Shown in pieces: positions 19,125 to 27,761 of a stretch of 64,000 nucleotides of DNA. Location of the stretch: NCBI RefSeq assembly GCF_905220705.1, contig NZ_CAJNAT010000007.1, positions 1 through 64,000 of the forward strand, read 5' to 3'. The first letter of the stretch is position 1, and the number at the start of each line of letters is the position of its first letter. This DNA is from Paraburkholderia domus (lineage in GTDB: Bacteria > Pseudomonadota > Gammaproteobacteria > Burkholderiales > Burkholderiaceae). The notes beneath the pieces are model-generated. The model made no database searches, was not told the DNA's origin, and saw nothing but the letters and a program-made list of their open reading frames with translations. Position numbers and translations under genes: made by a program.

Positions 19125-19515
19125 GGGTCTTTATGCCGTGGTCGATGTCCGATGCATTGACCACGTTCGCGCAACGCACGGCGACCCGTCGACGCATCGG
19201 CCCAAATGTAAAGATTGGTTATAATTCGCGCGTTTAGCCGGTGTGGTTGATCGTCTTAAAAAACGGTTGGGTTAGATTTCTGTTTGCCGTTAAACAAAGC
19301 GGCCGGGTGTGAGAGCCTGAACGGTAGTTCGCACGACCTGCATTCGTGGGTCGTGCGCTTGCTTCTGCACGTCCAATCAATGGGCGGGTCGTAGTGAGGG
19401 GGCCGAAAGGCCCGCCGGTTTGAACTACCGCCGGTCTCTCAAACTCGCTACGTGCCCGCTCACCCCATCTGTTAGAGAGTGTCGGGCGTTTCAGAAACAC
19501 ACCGGAAATCGCACC
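19125..19515 (+). other. Intergenic leader between kynA and hypothetical gene
   Basis: 391 bp without a protein gene. A TATAAT hexamer (19220-19225) may be the -10 of a transcript covering the structured RNA at 19311-19440 and then the gene at 19516; no good -35 is visible. The rest is unstructured by eye. Confidence 0.5.
19311..19440 (+). ncRNA. Predicted structured RNA or 5' leader with three-way junction
   Basis: Nested complementary segments define a compact fold. The outer stem pairs GAGAGCC (19311-19317) with GGTCTCTC (19433-19440, one bulged T). The next stem pairs CGGTAGTTC (19322-19330) with GAACTACCG (19422-19430), 9 bp perfect. Inside lie two hairpins: GCACGACC (19331-19338) with GGTCGTGC (19349-19356), and GGGCC-GAAA-GGCCC (19400-19413), with GGCGGG/CCCGCC (19383-19388 and 19411-19416) as an alternative pairing. 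It lies 75 bp before the ATG of the hypothetical gene at 19516. It could be a cis-regulatory leader or an independent small RNA; I cannot assign it to a known family. Confidence 0.6.
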
Positions 19516-20001
19516 ATGAGCAAACCCGCTAAAAAGACCAAAACTGCATCACGCCCACCTGTTGATGCGCTCCAGTACGAAAAACTTGCACTGTCGGCGT
19601 TTGGCGCATGCGACCGGCAAATCCAGCAGCTTGAAACACTGATTGATCTCGCAGCGAGCATCACCCGATGCCCGGCTACGACGGTTGAGGAAAGACGCCG
19701 TGAGCGTAACTTGCTGGAACACCTGCTCTATACCGTCGAGCAATACCAGCAGGAAGTTGAATGCGACCGTGACCTGTACCAGGTGATCGCGCTCGATGCG
19801 AAGGGCGTTGTTCACAGTCGCATCACCGCCAAACTTGCGGCACAACTTCTTTCAGATGCTGCGGAGGTTGGACGAGAAGCAGGGGAAGCTACAGCTGCAG
19901 CCGAGGCTGCGTCGGACAATGCTGTGACGCGTAAGCACGCGCGTGTGAGGACTGCCGCGTGCGCGCGGGCGGAAGTGCAACAGGCGCCAGTGAAGCACTA
20001 G
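19516..20001 (+). CDS. Hypothetical protein, helical, downstream of structured RNA
   Basis: 161 residues from the ATG at 19516; the frame is open further upstream but that would overlap the structured RNA. I do not recognise the family. The N-terminus is basic (MSKPAKKTKTASR), the middle (about 20-110) is predicted helical and charged (LSAFGACDRQIQQLETLIDL, ERNLLEHLLYTVEQYQQE), and the C-terminus is Ala-rich (GREAGEATAAAEAASD). No signal peptide or membrane segment is seen. It sits between kynA and the Rhs/immunity pair and ends at a bidirectional terminator. It looks accessory; a regulatory or phage-like origin is possible but unproven. Confidence 0.65.
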   Translation: MSKPAKKTKTASRPPVDALQYEKLALSAFGACDRQIQQLETLIDLAASITRCPATTVEERRRERNLLEHLLYTVEQYQQEVECDRDLYQVIALDAKGVVHSRITAKLAAQLLSDAAEVGREAGEATAAAEAASDNAVTRKHARVRTAACARAEVQQAPVKH

Positions 20002-20033
20002 GTTGAAGTGGCGGCCACCACGCCGCTGCAATG

Positions 20034-20062
20034 AAAAAGGCGCGAACTACTCGCGCCTTTTT
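20034..20062. terminator. Bidirectional rho-independent terminator
   Basis: AAAAAGGCGCGA, a 5-base loop, then TCGCGCCTTTTT. It separates the converging hypothetical gene (plus) and immunity gene (minus). Confidence 0.9.
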
Positions 20063-20078
20063 CGTCCAGCCGACAGCC

Positions 20079-20444
20079 TTACGCCGCGTAATCCTCGAAC
20101 TCCCAATGAGCAAAACGAGCAATCTTTTGTGCCGTGCTCACCCAATCATCGCTACCGCACCGACTCACCAGACGCTCAACGGCGCGCTTTATCTGGTCTA
20201 CATCGTAGTGGGACACGATGAGCATATGACGCCCCCAAGCTGCTCCATCTTTCTCGCCTTCAATGTATGAGTCGAGCCAGGTCGGCGTGCAAACAAGTAT
20301 CTCGAAGTTGTCTGCTGCCGGCGACCCAGATGTCCCGATTCCCACACGTATCCATGTTCCGAAGTTACTGATATCGGCAGGGCGGAAGTCGTCTAGTGGA
20401 TCTTCGATTTCAATGGAATCGAACGTCTTGGCTTCTACTTTCAT
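20079..20444 (-). CDS. Imm8-like immunity protein
   Basis: 121 residues. Features recall the Imm8 family of contact-toxin immunity proteins: an N-terminal beta region with GTWIRVGIGTSGSPAADNFE, then FEILVCTPTWLDSY, LIVSHYDVDQIKRAVERLV, and the C-terminal ending HWEFEDY. Its ATG overlaps the stop of the Rhs gene (ATGA), the standard place for the cognate antidote. It is cytoplasmic, with no signal. The role, neutralising the toxin domain of the upstream Rhs protein, is inferred from this position. Base composition is less GC-rich than the flanking metabolic genes. Confidence 0.82.
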   Translation of the reverse strand: MKVEAKTFDSIEIEDPLDDFRPADISNFGTWIRVGIGTSGSPAADNFEILVCTPTWLDSYIEGEKDGAAWGRHMLIVSHYDVDQIKRAVERLVSRCGSDDWVSTAQKIARFAHWEFEDYAA

Positions 20445-22891
20445 GGCGCGATGTTCAAATGACCGTTCACGTATGGTTGCCCGTTTGGCGTGCTCTTCAC
20501 TTGGAAATTGGATTGTACCCCTGTATCCGCATACGGAGAGTCCTTCGACTTGGGGAACCGATAGACGCGCAAGCCGTCAGCGCTCACCCAGCCTGATCCG
20601 TCACGTGTTTCTCGAAACCCCGGACCGACAAAGTCTTTTCCCAACGCATCAGAGTCCGCGCGTGTAGCAGTCCCCATCCTCGTATTACCCTTCTGGCCGA
20701 ACAGCTCGCGCAGCATTCCTGCTCGTTCTGCGGTCGTCAGTTGCGGTGGAAGATCTACACACTGTTTAGCTTCCGCTGATGGTTTGCCCCCTCTCCCGAT
20801 GCCCGCCCAGATCGGGTCTTTGAAAACGTTATAACCTGTATTAGCCCAGCGCAGCGGAATGACGAATGCGCATTCGATGCAGACCGGTTCCAGGCCAGGC
20901 TCCTGTACAGATTGCAACGCCTTTAGCAGGCCGTGTAAATTAGCAGGCGGCCCAACGGGGTTGATCCCCGACTCGTAGTTATCCAACCATTGGTCAATTT
21001 CGTCGCTGCTTATTGGCGTCGCGTCACCCATAAACGTTGAGCCACCGTTGTTCCTTGCGGCAGTGCCTGTACGGGACACGATTTGCCCATCGGCGGAGTA
21101 ACTATATTTGAGGGTCAGCGTCCGATGAAGACCCCCGTTCAACGTAGTTGGATACTCGAAATAAGCGAACTGCGTTACCCGCCCTCGTGCGTTATAGGTG
21201 ATAAGTGCTTCTCGATTGTCGCCAGCCAGATAGGTAGCGCGGTGCGCTGCGTCCCTGCCCATCATGCCCAGCGTCCACCCCGATACCCTATCGGTGGCAA
21301 GGCGCAGATTGCCCGTCGCGTCATAGAAGTACAGCCAGTCAGCGGTCTTGCTTCCGTTAAAATATTCAAGGGCCGCTACCGCACGATTTGACGAGTCGTA
21401 GGCAACACCTGCTGTCCTTTGCTGCCCAGACGCTTTAGCATCGAACGCGCTTTCTCCAGTTGGATCGCTCGTGGAGAACTCGCTGAATCCCGTGACATTG
21501 CCGTTCGCGTCATACACGAATGCCCGCACCTTACCTGGCTGCGCCATCGATGAAGGACGGAGCGTCGTCGCGTCGGCATAGCGAACCGAGGTCACTGATA
21601 TGCCCGACGCACTGTGGACTACCAGACGAGTGGGACGGCCGGCATTGTCGTAGGTGTACTCCTGACTGCTGCCGTCGATCCCGGTTTGCGACCCAAGATT
21701 ACCGTCCGATTCCCATGCAGTTTTCGTTGCACCTTTGGTCGAACCGGTGCCCGTAGGGCGCAGCACGCCTCCGGTCGAAGAAAAATGAATCGTGAGGTTG
21801 CTTTTCCCATAGCTCAACGTAGTTGCACCGTTGCCATAGGCGAACTGCACGTTGCGCGACGCGTCAGGATGGCTAACGGCGCTCGCACGACCCTGTGCGT
21901 CGTAGCTCCACGTCGCGATACGCGTACCGGCTTCATCAATCTCCCCGGTTATTGCATTCTTGAACCGCGCGTCGTCGTAAGCGTAACGTCGAACATTACC
22001 GTCAGGCCAGGTGACAGAAGTCAGATTGCTATTGTTGTCGTACCCGTACTGCGTCATGCCGCTGACCGGATCAAGCAGCCGGGAGACGCGCCGCTTGTCG
22101 TCGTATTCCAGTCGCACAGTCAGGTCATTGTTCGCGCTTGTTCCTGCTGCATGCTGAGTGATAACTGTAAGCAACCCGCTGCCGTCATAGTTCAGTGTTC
22201 GAAGGAATCCGGTTCTGGTGCTCTCTGAAAGCAGGACGCCTTGCGCAGAGTACGTTTCGGTAGTGCCCGTTGTCTGATTGGTTAGCGTCCACCCTGAGCC
22301 GCTTTGCGCCAAACTTAAGACGGGACTTCCAGACGCGCGCCACACACCGCTTGACCAACTGAACGTAACGGGCTCGCCATTCTCGCGATAAGCAAGGATC
22401 GTTGACGGGCTGCCGCTGTTCGCGTTCGCCAGGCCCAGGTTGCGCTGCCAGCTATGGAACCAGACCGGTCCCATCGCGCCGATATTTTTCGCAAGCGGCG
22501 TTGAACGATAGGTTCGCGTGAACACCATCGGTACGTCGTCACCACTCACGAAATCGCTTTCAGTCAGCGTGACGGCACCGCTGCCCGGATAGACGGGATC
22601 AGCAACCGGACAGGATTGCTCAGGCTGCGGGTCGGTTTCGCCCGCGCACCATTGCTTGATGAGATCGATGTCGTTAAGACACGAGTAGCCGCCTGGACCA
22701 CCCGGCGTGTTACTTGCCACGTCGAGGGCACACCATTTAGTGCCGGGTACCGCGCCGGACTTTGCGTAGCGGCTAGTACAGTCGGACGTATGGTCGGCTC
22801 TTGCACCGAACGCGACCAGAAGTAATGCGAGCGCGGCCAGTAAACGAGCAAGGTTGACGACAGCCCCGTGAGACGGGTTTCTTGGTTTCAT
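20441..22891 (-). CDS. Rhs/YD-repeat polymorphic toxin
   Basis: 816 residues. A Sec signal peptide covers about residues 1-32. A cysteine-containing stretch and a DUF6531-like segment follow (about 95-150: GAVTLTESDFVSGDDVPMVF). YD/RHS repeats span about 200-610 (RLEYDDKRRVSRLLDPVSG, YGYDNNSNLTSVTWPDG). The last 195 residues, from about 622, differ in style and should be the toxin: SADGLRVYRFPKSKD, GVQSNFQVKS and the end YVNGHLNIAP. I cannot name its activity. The family's usual core-end motif (RYYDP...DPxGL) before the toxin is missing. The start ATG follows GGGAG. No VgrG, PAAR or EagR gene is adjacent. The overlapping downstream gene is the likely immunity gene. Confidence 0.88.
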   Translation of the reverse strand: MKPRNPSHGAVVNLARLLAALALLLVAFGARADHTSDCTSRYAKSGAVPGTKWCALDVASNTPGGPGGYSCLNDIDLIKQWCAGETDPQPEQSCPVADPVYPGSGAVTLTESDFVSGDDVPMVFTRTYRSTPLAKNIGAMGPVWFHSWQRNLGLANANSGSPSTILAYRENGEPVTFSWSSGVWRASGSPVLSLAQSGSGWTLTNQTTGTTETYSAQGVLLSESTRTGFLRTLNYDGSGLLTVITQHAAGTSANNDLTVRLEYDDKRRVSRLLDPVSGMTQYGYDNNSNLTSVTWPDGNVRRYAYDDARFKNAITGEIDEAGTRIATWSYDAQGRASAVSHPDASRNVQFAYGNGATTLSYGKSNLTIHFSSTGGVLRPTGTGSTKGATKTAWESDGNLGSQTGIDGSSQEYTYDNAGRPTRLVVHSASGISVTSVRYADATTLRPSSMAQPGKVRAFVYDANGNVTGFSEFSTSDPTGESAFDAKASGQQRTAGVAYDSSNRAVAALEYFNGSKTADWLYFYDATGNLRLATDRVSGWTLGMMGRDAAHRATYLAGDNREALITYNARGRVTQFAYFEYPTTLNGGLHRTLTLKYSYSADGQIVSRTGTAARNNGGSTFMGDATPISSDEIDQWLDNYESGINPVGPPANLHGLLKALQSVQEPGLEPVCIECAFVIPLRWANTGYNVFKDPIWAGIGRGGKPSAEAKQCVDLPPQLTTAERAGMLRELFGQKGNTRMGTATRADSDALGKDFVGPGFRETRDGSGWVSADGLRVYRFPKSKDSPYADTGVQSNFQVKSTPNGQPYVNGHLNIAP

Positions 22892-23293
22892 GAATCTCCC
22901 TGTTGTAATACGTCGTTAGAAATTCGTACTAATTCGACGTTGCATCAGGGATTCATGAATCCAAAATAGGAAAATTCGGAAAATTTCAACCACGCAACAC
23001 ATCTTCACAAACCTGCCGAAATGACAGGCTTCAGCGGAGGATCGGCGCTATGCGGAGCGCCAACAACGCCCGCATCGAGGACAGTCAAAGAAGGTGGAGA
23101 GCACGAGAGTAGATATCTACAACGGAGAGGGAAACGCTGCGCGCGGCGTCGTCGCCCACGACGCCGTCAAATCATTCGCAGAGTGACGCAGGCGCAACTG
23201 GCGGTGTGCAGCGCGCGCCAAGGACGCTGTGCATATTCGTGCCTAGGACCACGCTTTTCCACCGCGTTCAGAGCACGCGGGCAAACACATCAC
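22892..23293. other. Intergenic region upstream of rhs
   Basis: 402 bp between the rhs start and the end of the SDR gene, both on the minus strand. It contains the palindrome at 22949-22962 and a TAGATATCTA palindrome (23111-23120). AT-rich sequence at 22905-22990 is the likely rhs promoter zone. I see no gene or RNA. Confidence 0.5.
22949..22962. repeat. 14-bp perfect palindrome upstream of rhs
   Basis: GGATTCATGAATCC, 58 bp before the rhs start. The same core TTCATGAA recurs with an adjoining CAGGGA-like flank at the rhs start codon region (22888-22902), in the opposite orientation. It may be an operator. Confidence 0.5.
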
Positions 23294-24031
23294 CTAGCGA
23301 GCGGTATAGCCGCCATCAATCGGCAAGCAAACTCCACTAATCATAGAAGCCGCATCGCTCAACAAAAACATGATCGGTGCAGCAACCTCAGCGGACTCAG
23401 CGAACCGTCGCAAAGGAATCGCCATCAAAGCTGGATCGCGCTTAGCAGGATCACTCCATGCCTGCACCGCCATAGGCGTCAACGTAACGGTCGGATTGAC
23501 GCTATTAACCCGAATACCGAAAGGCCCCAACTCGATACACAAAGCACGCGTAACAGCATCAAGCGCCGCCTTGGACGCCGAATAAGCCAAATGGTCATCG
23601 AGCGCCACGAGCGCAGCCTGACTGGAAACATTCACTATGCTGCCGGCGCGCTTCGCCTCGATCATCCCGCGTGCCACATGCTTCGCCACCAACACCGCCC
23701 CGCGCGCATTCACCCCCATTACGCGATCGAAACTTGCGCCAGTCGTATCCACGGCACGCTCAAGCAACGCAATCCCCGCGCAGTTCACGAGCCCATCGAA
23801 CGCTTCAAGTGAACCTAATGCATCATCGATAGCGGCTTCATCGCTCACGTCGAGCGTTAAAGGCTCGCATCCGGTTTCTTCAGCCAAGCGCGCGAGCTCA
23901 TTCACATTCCGAGCTGCAGCGACCACATTCGCGCCGGACGCGCACAACGCTTCCACCGTCGCTCGCCCAATTCCGCTCGACGCACCCGTCACCAGAATCG
24001 AGCGACCAGAAAAATCAAAACTAGCATTCAT
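23294..24031 (-). CDS. SDR-family oxidoreductase (L-xylulose/carbonyl reductase-like)
   Basis: 245 residues, classical short-chain dehydrogenase. The nucleotide motif is TGASSGIGRATVEAL (about 15-30), followed by ARNVNELARLAEETG, the NAG equivalent VNCAGIALLE, catalytic serine in IVNVSSQAA, and YSASK with tyrosine and lysine. An arginine in AARN suggests NADP(H). It resembles dicarbonyl/L-xylulose reductases. Its ATG overlaps the kinase stop (ATGA), so it ends the transport-dehydrogenase-kinase operon. A role in interconverting a ketose and a polyol is inferred from this context. Confidence 0.88.
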   Translation of the reverse strand: MNASFDFSGRSILVTGASSGIGRATVEALCASGANVVAAARNVNELARLAEETGCEPLTLDVSDEAAIDDALGSLEAFDGLVNCAGIALLERAVDTTGASFDRVMGVNARGAVLVAKHVARGMIEAKRAGSIVNVSSQAALVALDDHLAYSASKAALDAVTRALCIELGPFGIRVNSVNPTVTLTPMAVQAWSDPAKRDPALMAIPLRRFAESAEVAAPIMFLLSDAASMISGVCLPIDGGYTAR

Positions 24032-25572
24032 GATGTCTGCAACCGATGCATGACCGGCTTCAACGCCGGATACAAATCCCTATAAACGCCAAACCGCTGC
24101 TCGTACAACGCCATCCGTTGCGCGTTCGGCTCAGCGCGTTCAATCAGCGTGACCCATCCAAGCTGCGCCTCTTCACGCGATACCAGCCCGGCACCGACAC
24201 CAGCCAGCAACGCCGCGCCCATCGCTGCCTCTACGTCCTGCTCGATCGTATAAACCGGATAGCCGGTAATGTCCGCAATGATCTGCATCCACAAATCCGA
24301 ATGCGCGGCGCCGCCCACCACGATCAACTTGTCATCCAGCGATTGCGCACCTTTACGCCCGGCTTCGATGTTGTGCTTTAACGCGAACGACACGCCTTCC
24401 AACACCGCGCGATACAAATGCGCCCGTGTGTGAAACAGGCTTAGACCAACAAACGCCCCACTCGCTTTCGCATCCCACACGGGGCTTCGTTCTCCCATCA
24501 AATACGGCAAGAACATCACGCCGTCCGAACCCGCCGGGATCTGAGAAGCACTCTCTTCCAGCAAGCGATGCGGATCCCCATTCGGCATCGCACGCGCCGC
24601 CTCAGTCTCCGCATGACAAAACTGCTCGCGATACCATGTCACCGAAGCACCCGCCGTAATCGCTCCGCCGAATACATAAATATCGCGCTGCCCGTTGAAC
24701 ACATGCGGCATGCTGATTAGCCCATGTCGCGCATCGACAGTCTGATTGATATACCCCCAGCACATACTCGTGCCGATCATCGCGACATGCTGCCCCGCGC
24801 GCGTGACGCCCGCGGCAAACGTCGCCACCGCCGCATCCACACCGCCCGCGACGATCGCCGTACCCACATCCAATCCAAGCTGCCCGGCCCACTGCGACAA
24901 CAACCCACCCACCACTTCGGACGACTCCACCAACCGCTCCGGCATCATCGTCGCGGGAATACCAAGCATGTCGAGCGCTTCATCCGACCAGTCGCGTTTC
25001 GCGATGTCGTAAATACCGCCGATATTGCCCGCCGAACTATGATCGACGGCAACCTCCCCAGTGAGCATATAAATCACATAAGCATTCGGCGGCAGAAAGT
25101 AACGCGTATGCGCCCACACATCCGGCTCATGATCGCGCAACCACAACATCTTCGTATAACCGTAATAGCTGTCTACGCCATTGCCCGTGATCGCATACAG
25201 CCGCTCGAGATCGATGTTGTCACGCACCCACTCGACCTGATCGGTCGCACGCCGGTCCATCCAGATCAGACACGGATAAAGCGGCCGCATATCGCTATCG
25301 ACGGGAATCCCCGAACCGCCATACAGGCTGCTCACGCATACCGCCTTGATCGACTTCGCCGCGACGCCCGCCTCCTTCGCTTTCCCGACGCACGCGGCGA
25401 TGCATTCCATCACCGCCTTCAACCACACCGCCGGCCATTGCTCGGCCCATAGCGGCTTGGGCGTATCCGGCTGATAGCTCGACGCGTGCTGCGCGACGAT
25501 CGCGCCATGCTGATCGACCAGCAGCGCCTTGGTGCTCTGAGTGCCGATATCGACGCCGATGACGTAGTCCAT
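24028..25572 (-). CDS. FGGY-family carbohydrate kinase (ketose/polyol kinase)
   Basis: 514 residues. The actin-like sugar kinase fold shows the phosphate motif GVDIGTQSTKALLVD at the N-terminus and, in the C-terminal domain, AMIGTSMCWGY, FLPYLMGERSPVWDA and the adenosine-binding VVGGAAHSDLWMQI. Substrate-side residues (ILWMDRRATDQ, with NGVDSYYGYTK) differ from xylulokinase, which usually reads Q-M-H-G near residue 80; here the equivalent is SSLYGGSG. A tetrulose or pentulose or a polyol substrate is possible. GGAGAC precedes the start. The upstream neighbour is the zinc dehydrogenase and the downstream SDR overlaps by 4 bp. Confidence 0.9.
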   Translation of the reverse strand: MDYVIGVDIGTQSTKALLVDQHGAIVAQHASSYQPDTPKPLWAEQWPAVWLKAVMECIAACVGKAKEAGVAAKSIKAVCVSSLYGGSGIPVDSDMRPLYPCLIWMDRRATDQVEWVRDNIDLERLYAITGNGVDSYYGYTKMLWLRDHEPDVWAHTRYFLPPNAYVIYMLTGEVAVDHSSAGNIGGIYDIAKRDWSDEALDMLGIPATMMPERLVESSEVVGGLLSQWAGQLGLDVGTAIVAGGVDAAVATFAAGVTRAGQHVAMIGTSMCWGYINQTVDARHGLISMPHVFNGQRDIYVFGGAITAGASVTWYREQFCHAETEAARAMPNGDPHRLLEESASQIPAGSDGVMFLPYLMGERSPVWDAKASGAFVGLSLFHTRAHLYRAVLEGVSFALKHNIEAGRKGAQSLDDKLIVVGGAAHSDLWMQIIADITGYPVYTIEQDVEAAMGAALLAGVGAGLVSREEAQLGWVTLIERAEPNAQRMALYEQRFGVYRDLYPALKPVMHRLQTS

Positions 25573-25620
25573 ACAGTCTCCGTTTATGTACCGCCCGTCC
25601 CGTACTTGCGCAAAGAAAGC

Positions 25621-26715
25621 TCAGGCGCGCGGCTTCATCAACACCTTGATCGAATCGAGCGAGTTAGCGACCTTGATCGCTTCGTCCCATTCTTCCAACG
25701 AAAAACCATGCGTGACGATGCCCTTCGACGTAACGAGTCCGCGCGCCAGCAAGTCGATCGCAATCGGATAACAGTATGGGCCGAGATGCGCGCCACGCAC
25801 ATCGAGCTCCTTGCGATCGCCGATCACCGACCAGTCCAGCGTCGTATCCGCACCGAACACGGAGAATTCGACGAATCGCCCAAGCTTGCGAATCATCTCC
25901 ATGCCTTGATTGACGCCGATCGGCGCACCGGTTGTTTCGATGTAGACGTCGCAACCATAGCCGTCAGTCAGCGAATGAATGATCGCCAGCGCGTCGTCCT
26001 GCTTCGGATTGATCGTCACGTCCGCACCATATTCACGCGCAAGTGCCAGGCGCTCTTCAACCAGATCGATCACAACGAGCTTCTTTGGCGTCTTCAGATG
26101 CGCGACTTGCGTCATCATCAAACCAAGCGGACCCGCGCCGGCAATCACCACCACGTCATCGAGCTGCAGGTCTCCGCGATTCACCGTGTGGATCGCACAC
26201 GCGAGCGGTTCGATGATCGCCGCGTCTTCGAGCGAGATGCCGTCGGGAATCTTGTGGACGATCGCCGTCGGCGGAATCCGCATGTACTCGGCCATCCCAC
26301 CGTCCGCGACTTCACGCTGGAAGCCGAAGATGTTGTGCACTTCGCACATCCAGTACTGGCCGGATTTGCAATAGCGGCACTTGCCGCAAGGCACGATCTG
26401 CTCGGCGATCACACGGTCGCCCATCTTCACGCCGAAGTGCTCGGCCGCGCCTTCGCCGATTTCCTCGACGAAACCAAAGAACTCGTGACCTGGAATCACC
26501 GGCGCTTTGACCCACGGGCTCGGGCCACCCCAAAACATCTTTGCGCCCGAATGGCATTTGCAGTCGCTCGCGCAGATGCCGCACGCGGCGATGCGAATCA
26601 CCAGTTCATGCGCGCGGGCCTTGGGCTTGGACACCTGTTCGACGCGATAGTCTTTCGGTGCGTGGCAGACGATCGCCGTCATGTCCTGCTTATCGGGTTG
26701 CGTGGATTGAGTCAT
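25621..26715 (-). CDS. Zinc-dependent polyol dehydrogenase (erythritol/L-threitol dehydrogenase-like)
   Basis: 364 residues, medium-chain dehydrogenase. The catalytic zinc site is in ACGICASDCKCHSGAK and GHEFFGFVEEIGEGAAEHFG; the structural zinc cysteines are in CGKCRYCKSGQYWMC. The cofactor fold has IAGAGPLGLMMTQVAHLKT followed by VVIDLVEERL, so NAD is likely. The wording of several segments (SGAKMFWGG, VIAEQIVPCGKCR, EVADGGMAEYMR) recalls erythritol/L-threitol dehydrogenases, which make erythrulose. That would suit the kinase downstream. Sorbitol- or ribitol-type activity is the alternative. AGGA precedes the start. Confidence 0.85.
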   Translation of the reverse strand: MTQSTQPDKQDMTAIVCHAPKDYRVEQVSKPKARAHELVIRIAACGICASDCKCHSGAKMFWGGPSPWVKAPVIPGHEFFGFVEEIGEGAAEHFGVKMGDRVIAEQIVPCGKCRYCKSGQYWMCEVHNIFGFQREVADGGMAEYMRIPPTAIVHKIPDGISLEDAAIIEPLACAIHTVNRGDLQLDDVVVIAGAGPLGLMMTQVAHLKTPKKLVVIDLVEERLALAREYGADVTINPKQDDALAIIHSLTDGYGCDVYIETTGAPIGVNQGMEMIRKLGRFVEFSVFGADTTLDWSVIGDRKELDVRGAHLGPYCYPIAIDLLARGLVTSKGIVTHGFSLEEWDEAIKVANSLDSIKVLMKPRA

Positions 26716-26753
26716 TGCATGGTCCTGCTAAAAGAGGGGAAGTCAGTGGAGAG

Positions 26754-27761
26754 TTACTTTCTGCGGTCGCGGCTGATGTAGATCGCCAGCAAAATAATTC
26801 CGCCCTTGATCACATTCTGCACATACGGGTTCACGCCGACCATGTTCAGGCCGTTGTTCAGTACGCCCAATAGCAACGCGCCGATCAGGGTGCCAATGAT
26901 CGAACCGCGTCCACCAGAAATCGAGGTGCCACCCATCACCACGGCGGCGATGGCGTCGAGTTCGAAGCCGACGCCCGCGTTGGGTTGGCCACTCATCAAG
27001 CGCGCGGTCAACACGATGGCCGCGAAAGCGGAGGTCAAACCTGCCATCGAGTACACGATCAGTTTGACGCGCGCCACACGTACGCCGGACAGACGCGTCG
27101 CCTGTTCGTTGCCGCCAATCGCGTACACGTAGCGTCCGAATGGCATGCGCTCGAGCAACACCCACGCGATCGCGTAGATCACCACCATGATCACAACGGG
27201 CGCCTGAATGCCGAGTATCTTGCCGCTGCCGAAGAAACTGACCCAGTCAGGCAAACCGTCGATCGGATAGCCGCCGGTGTAGATCAGCGCCAGGCCGCGT
27301 GCGATACCCATCGTGGCGAGCGTGACGATGATCGGCGGCATGCCGGCGAAAGCAACGAAGAACCCGTTTGCCGCGCCGAAGCCCAAACCGACTGCGATAC
27401 CCACTGCCAACGCGGCCACCGCATTCATCCCGGCGACCATCAAGCCCGCGGCGAGCGTGCCCGCCAAAGCCATCACCGATCCCACCGACAGATCGATGCC
27501 GCCGGTCAGAATCACGCACGTCATCCCCACAGCGATGATCGCGTTGATCGACACCTGGCGCAGCACGTTCTCGATATTCGCGGCGGAAAGAAAGCTGTCG
27601 CTCGCGAATACCATCACGACGCAAACCACCAGCAAGCCGATGAACGGATAGAACAGCGTCGAGCGTTTCAACGCGGCCCACGTAAAGCGCACGGGCGCGC
27701 CCGGCGTATCACTACTGACGGTCGACGTTTTCGGCGATGAAGAGGGATTAGGCGTGTTCAT
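26754..27761 (-). CDS. Sugar ABC transporter permease, RbsC type
   Basis: 335 residues from the ATG at 27761, preceded by GTGGAGC; a start ten codons upstream is possible. It overlaps the ATPase gene by 14 bp. The eight to ten hydrophobic segments and the signatures [21 protein letters not shown] and [13 protein letters not shown] [17 protein letters not shown] identify the ribose-type (CUT2) membrane subunit, which works as a homodimer in the inner membrane. The first 40 residues are polar and cytoplasmic. Confidence 0.94.
   Translation of the reverse strand: MNTPNPSSSPKTSTVSSDTPGAPVRFTWAALKRSTLFYPFIGLLVVCVVMVFASDSFLSAANIENVLRQVSINAIIAVGMTCVILTGGIDLSVGSVMALAGTLAAGLMVAGMNAVAALAVGIAVGLGFGAANGFFVAFAGMPPIIVTLATMGIARGLALIYTGGYPIDGLPDWVSFFGSGKILGIQAPVVIMVVIYAIAWVLLERMPFGRYVYAIGGNEQATRLSGVRVARVKLIVYSMAGLTSAFAAIVLTARLMSGQPNAGVGFELDAIAAVVMGGTSISGGRGSIIGTLIGALLLGVLNNGLNMVGVNPYVQNVIKGGIILLAIYISRDRRK

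Noticed and set aside
19234..19500. Minus-strand 88-codon frame across the structured region
   Set aside because: Better explained by base-paired RNA; no start context and no matching family.
23021..23812. Plus-strand frame from the gap upstream of rhs into the SDR gene
   Set aside because: Most of it is antisense to the SDR; the non-overlapping part is Arg-rich and lacks a ribosome site.
25486..26781. 431-codon plus-strand frame opposite the zinc dehydrogenase
   Set aside because: Antisense shadow with no domain features.
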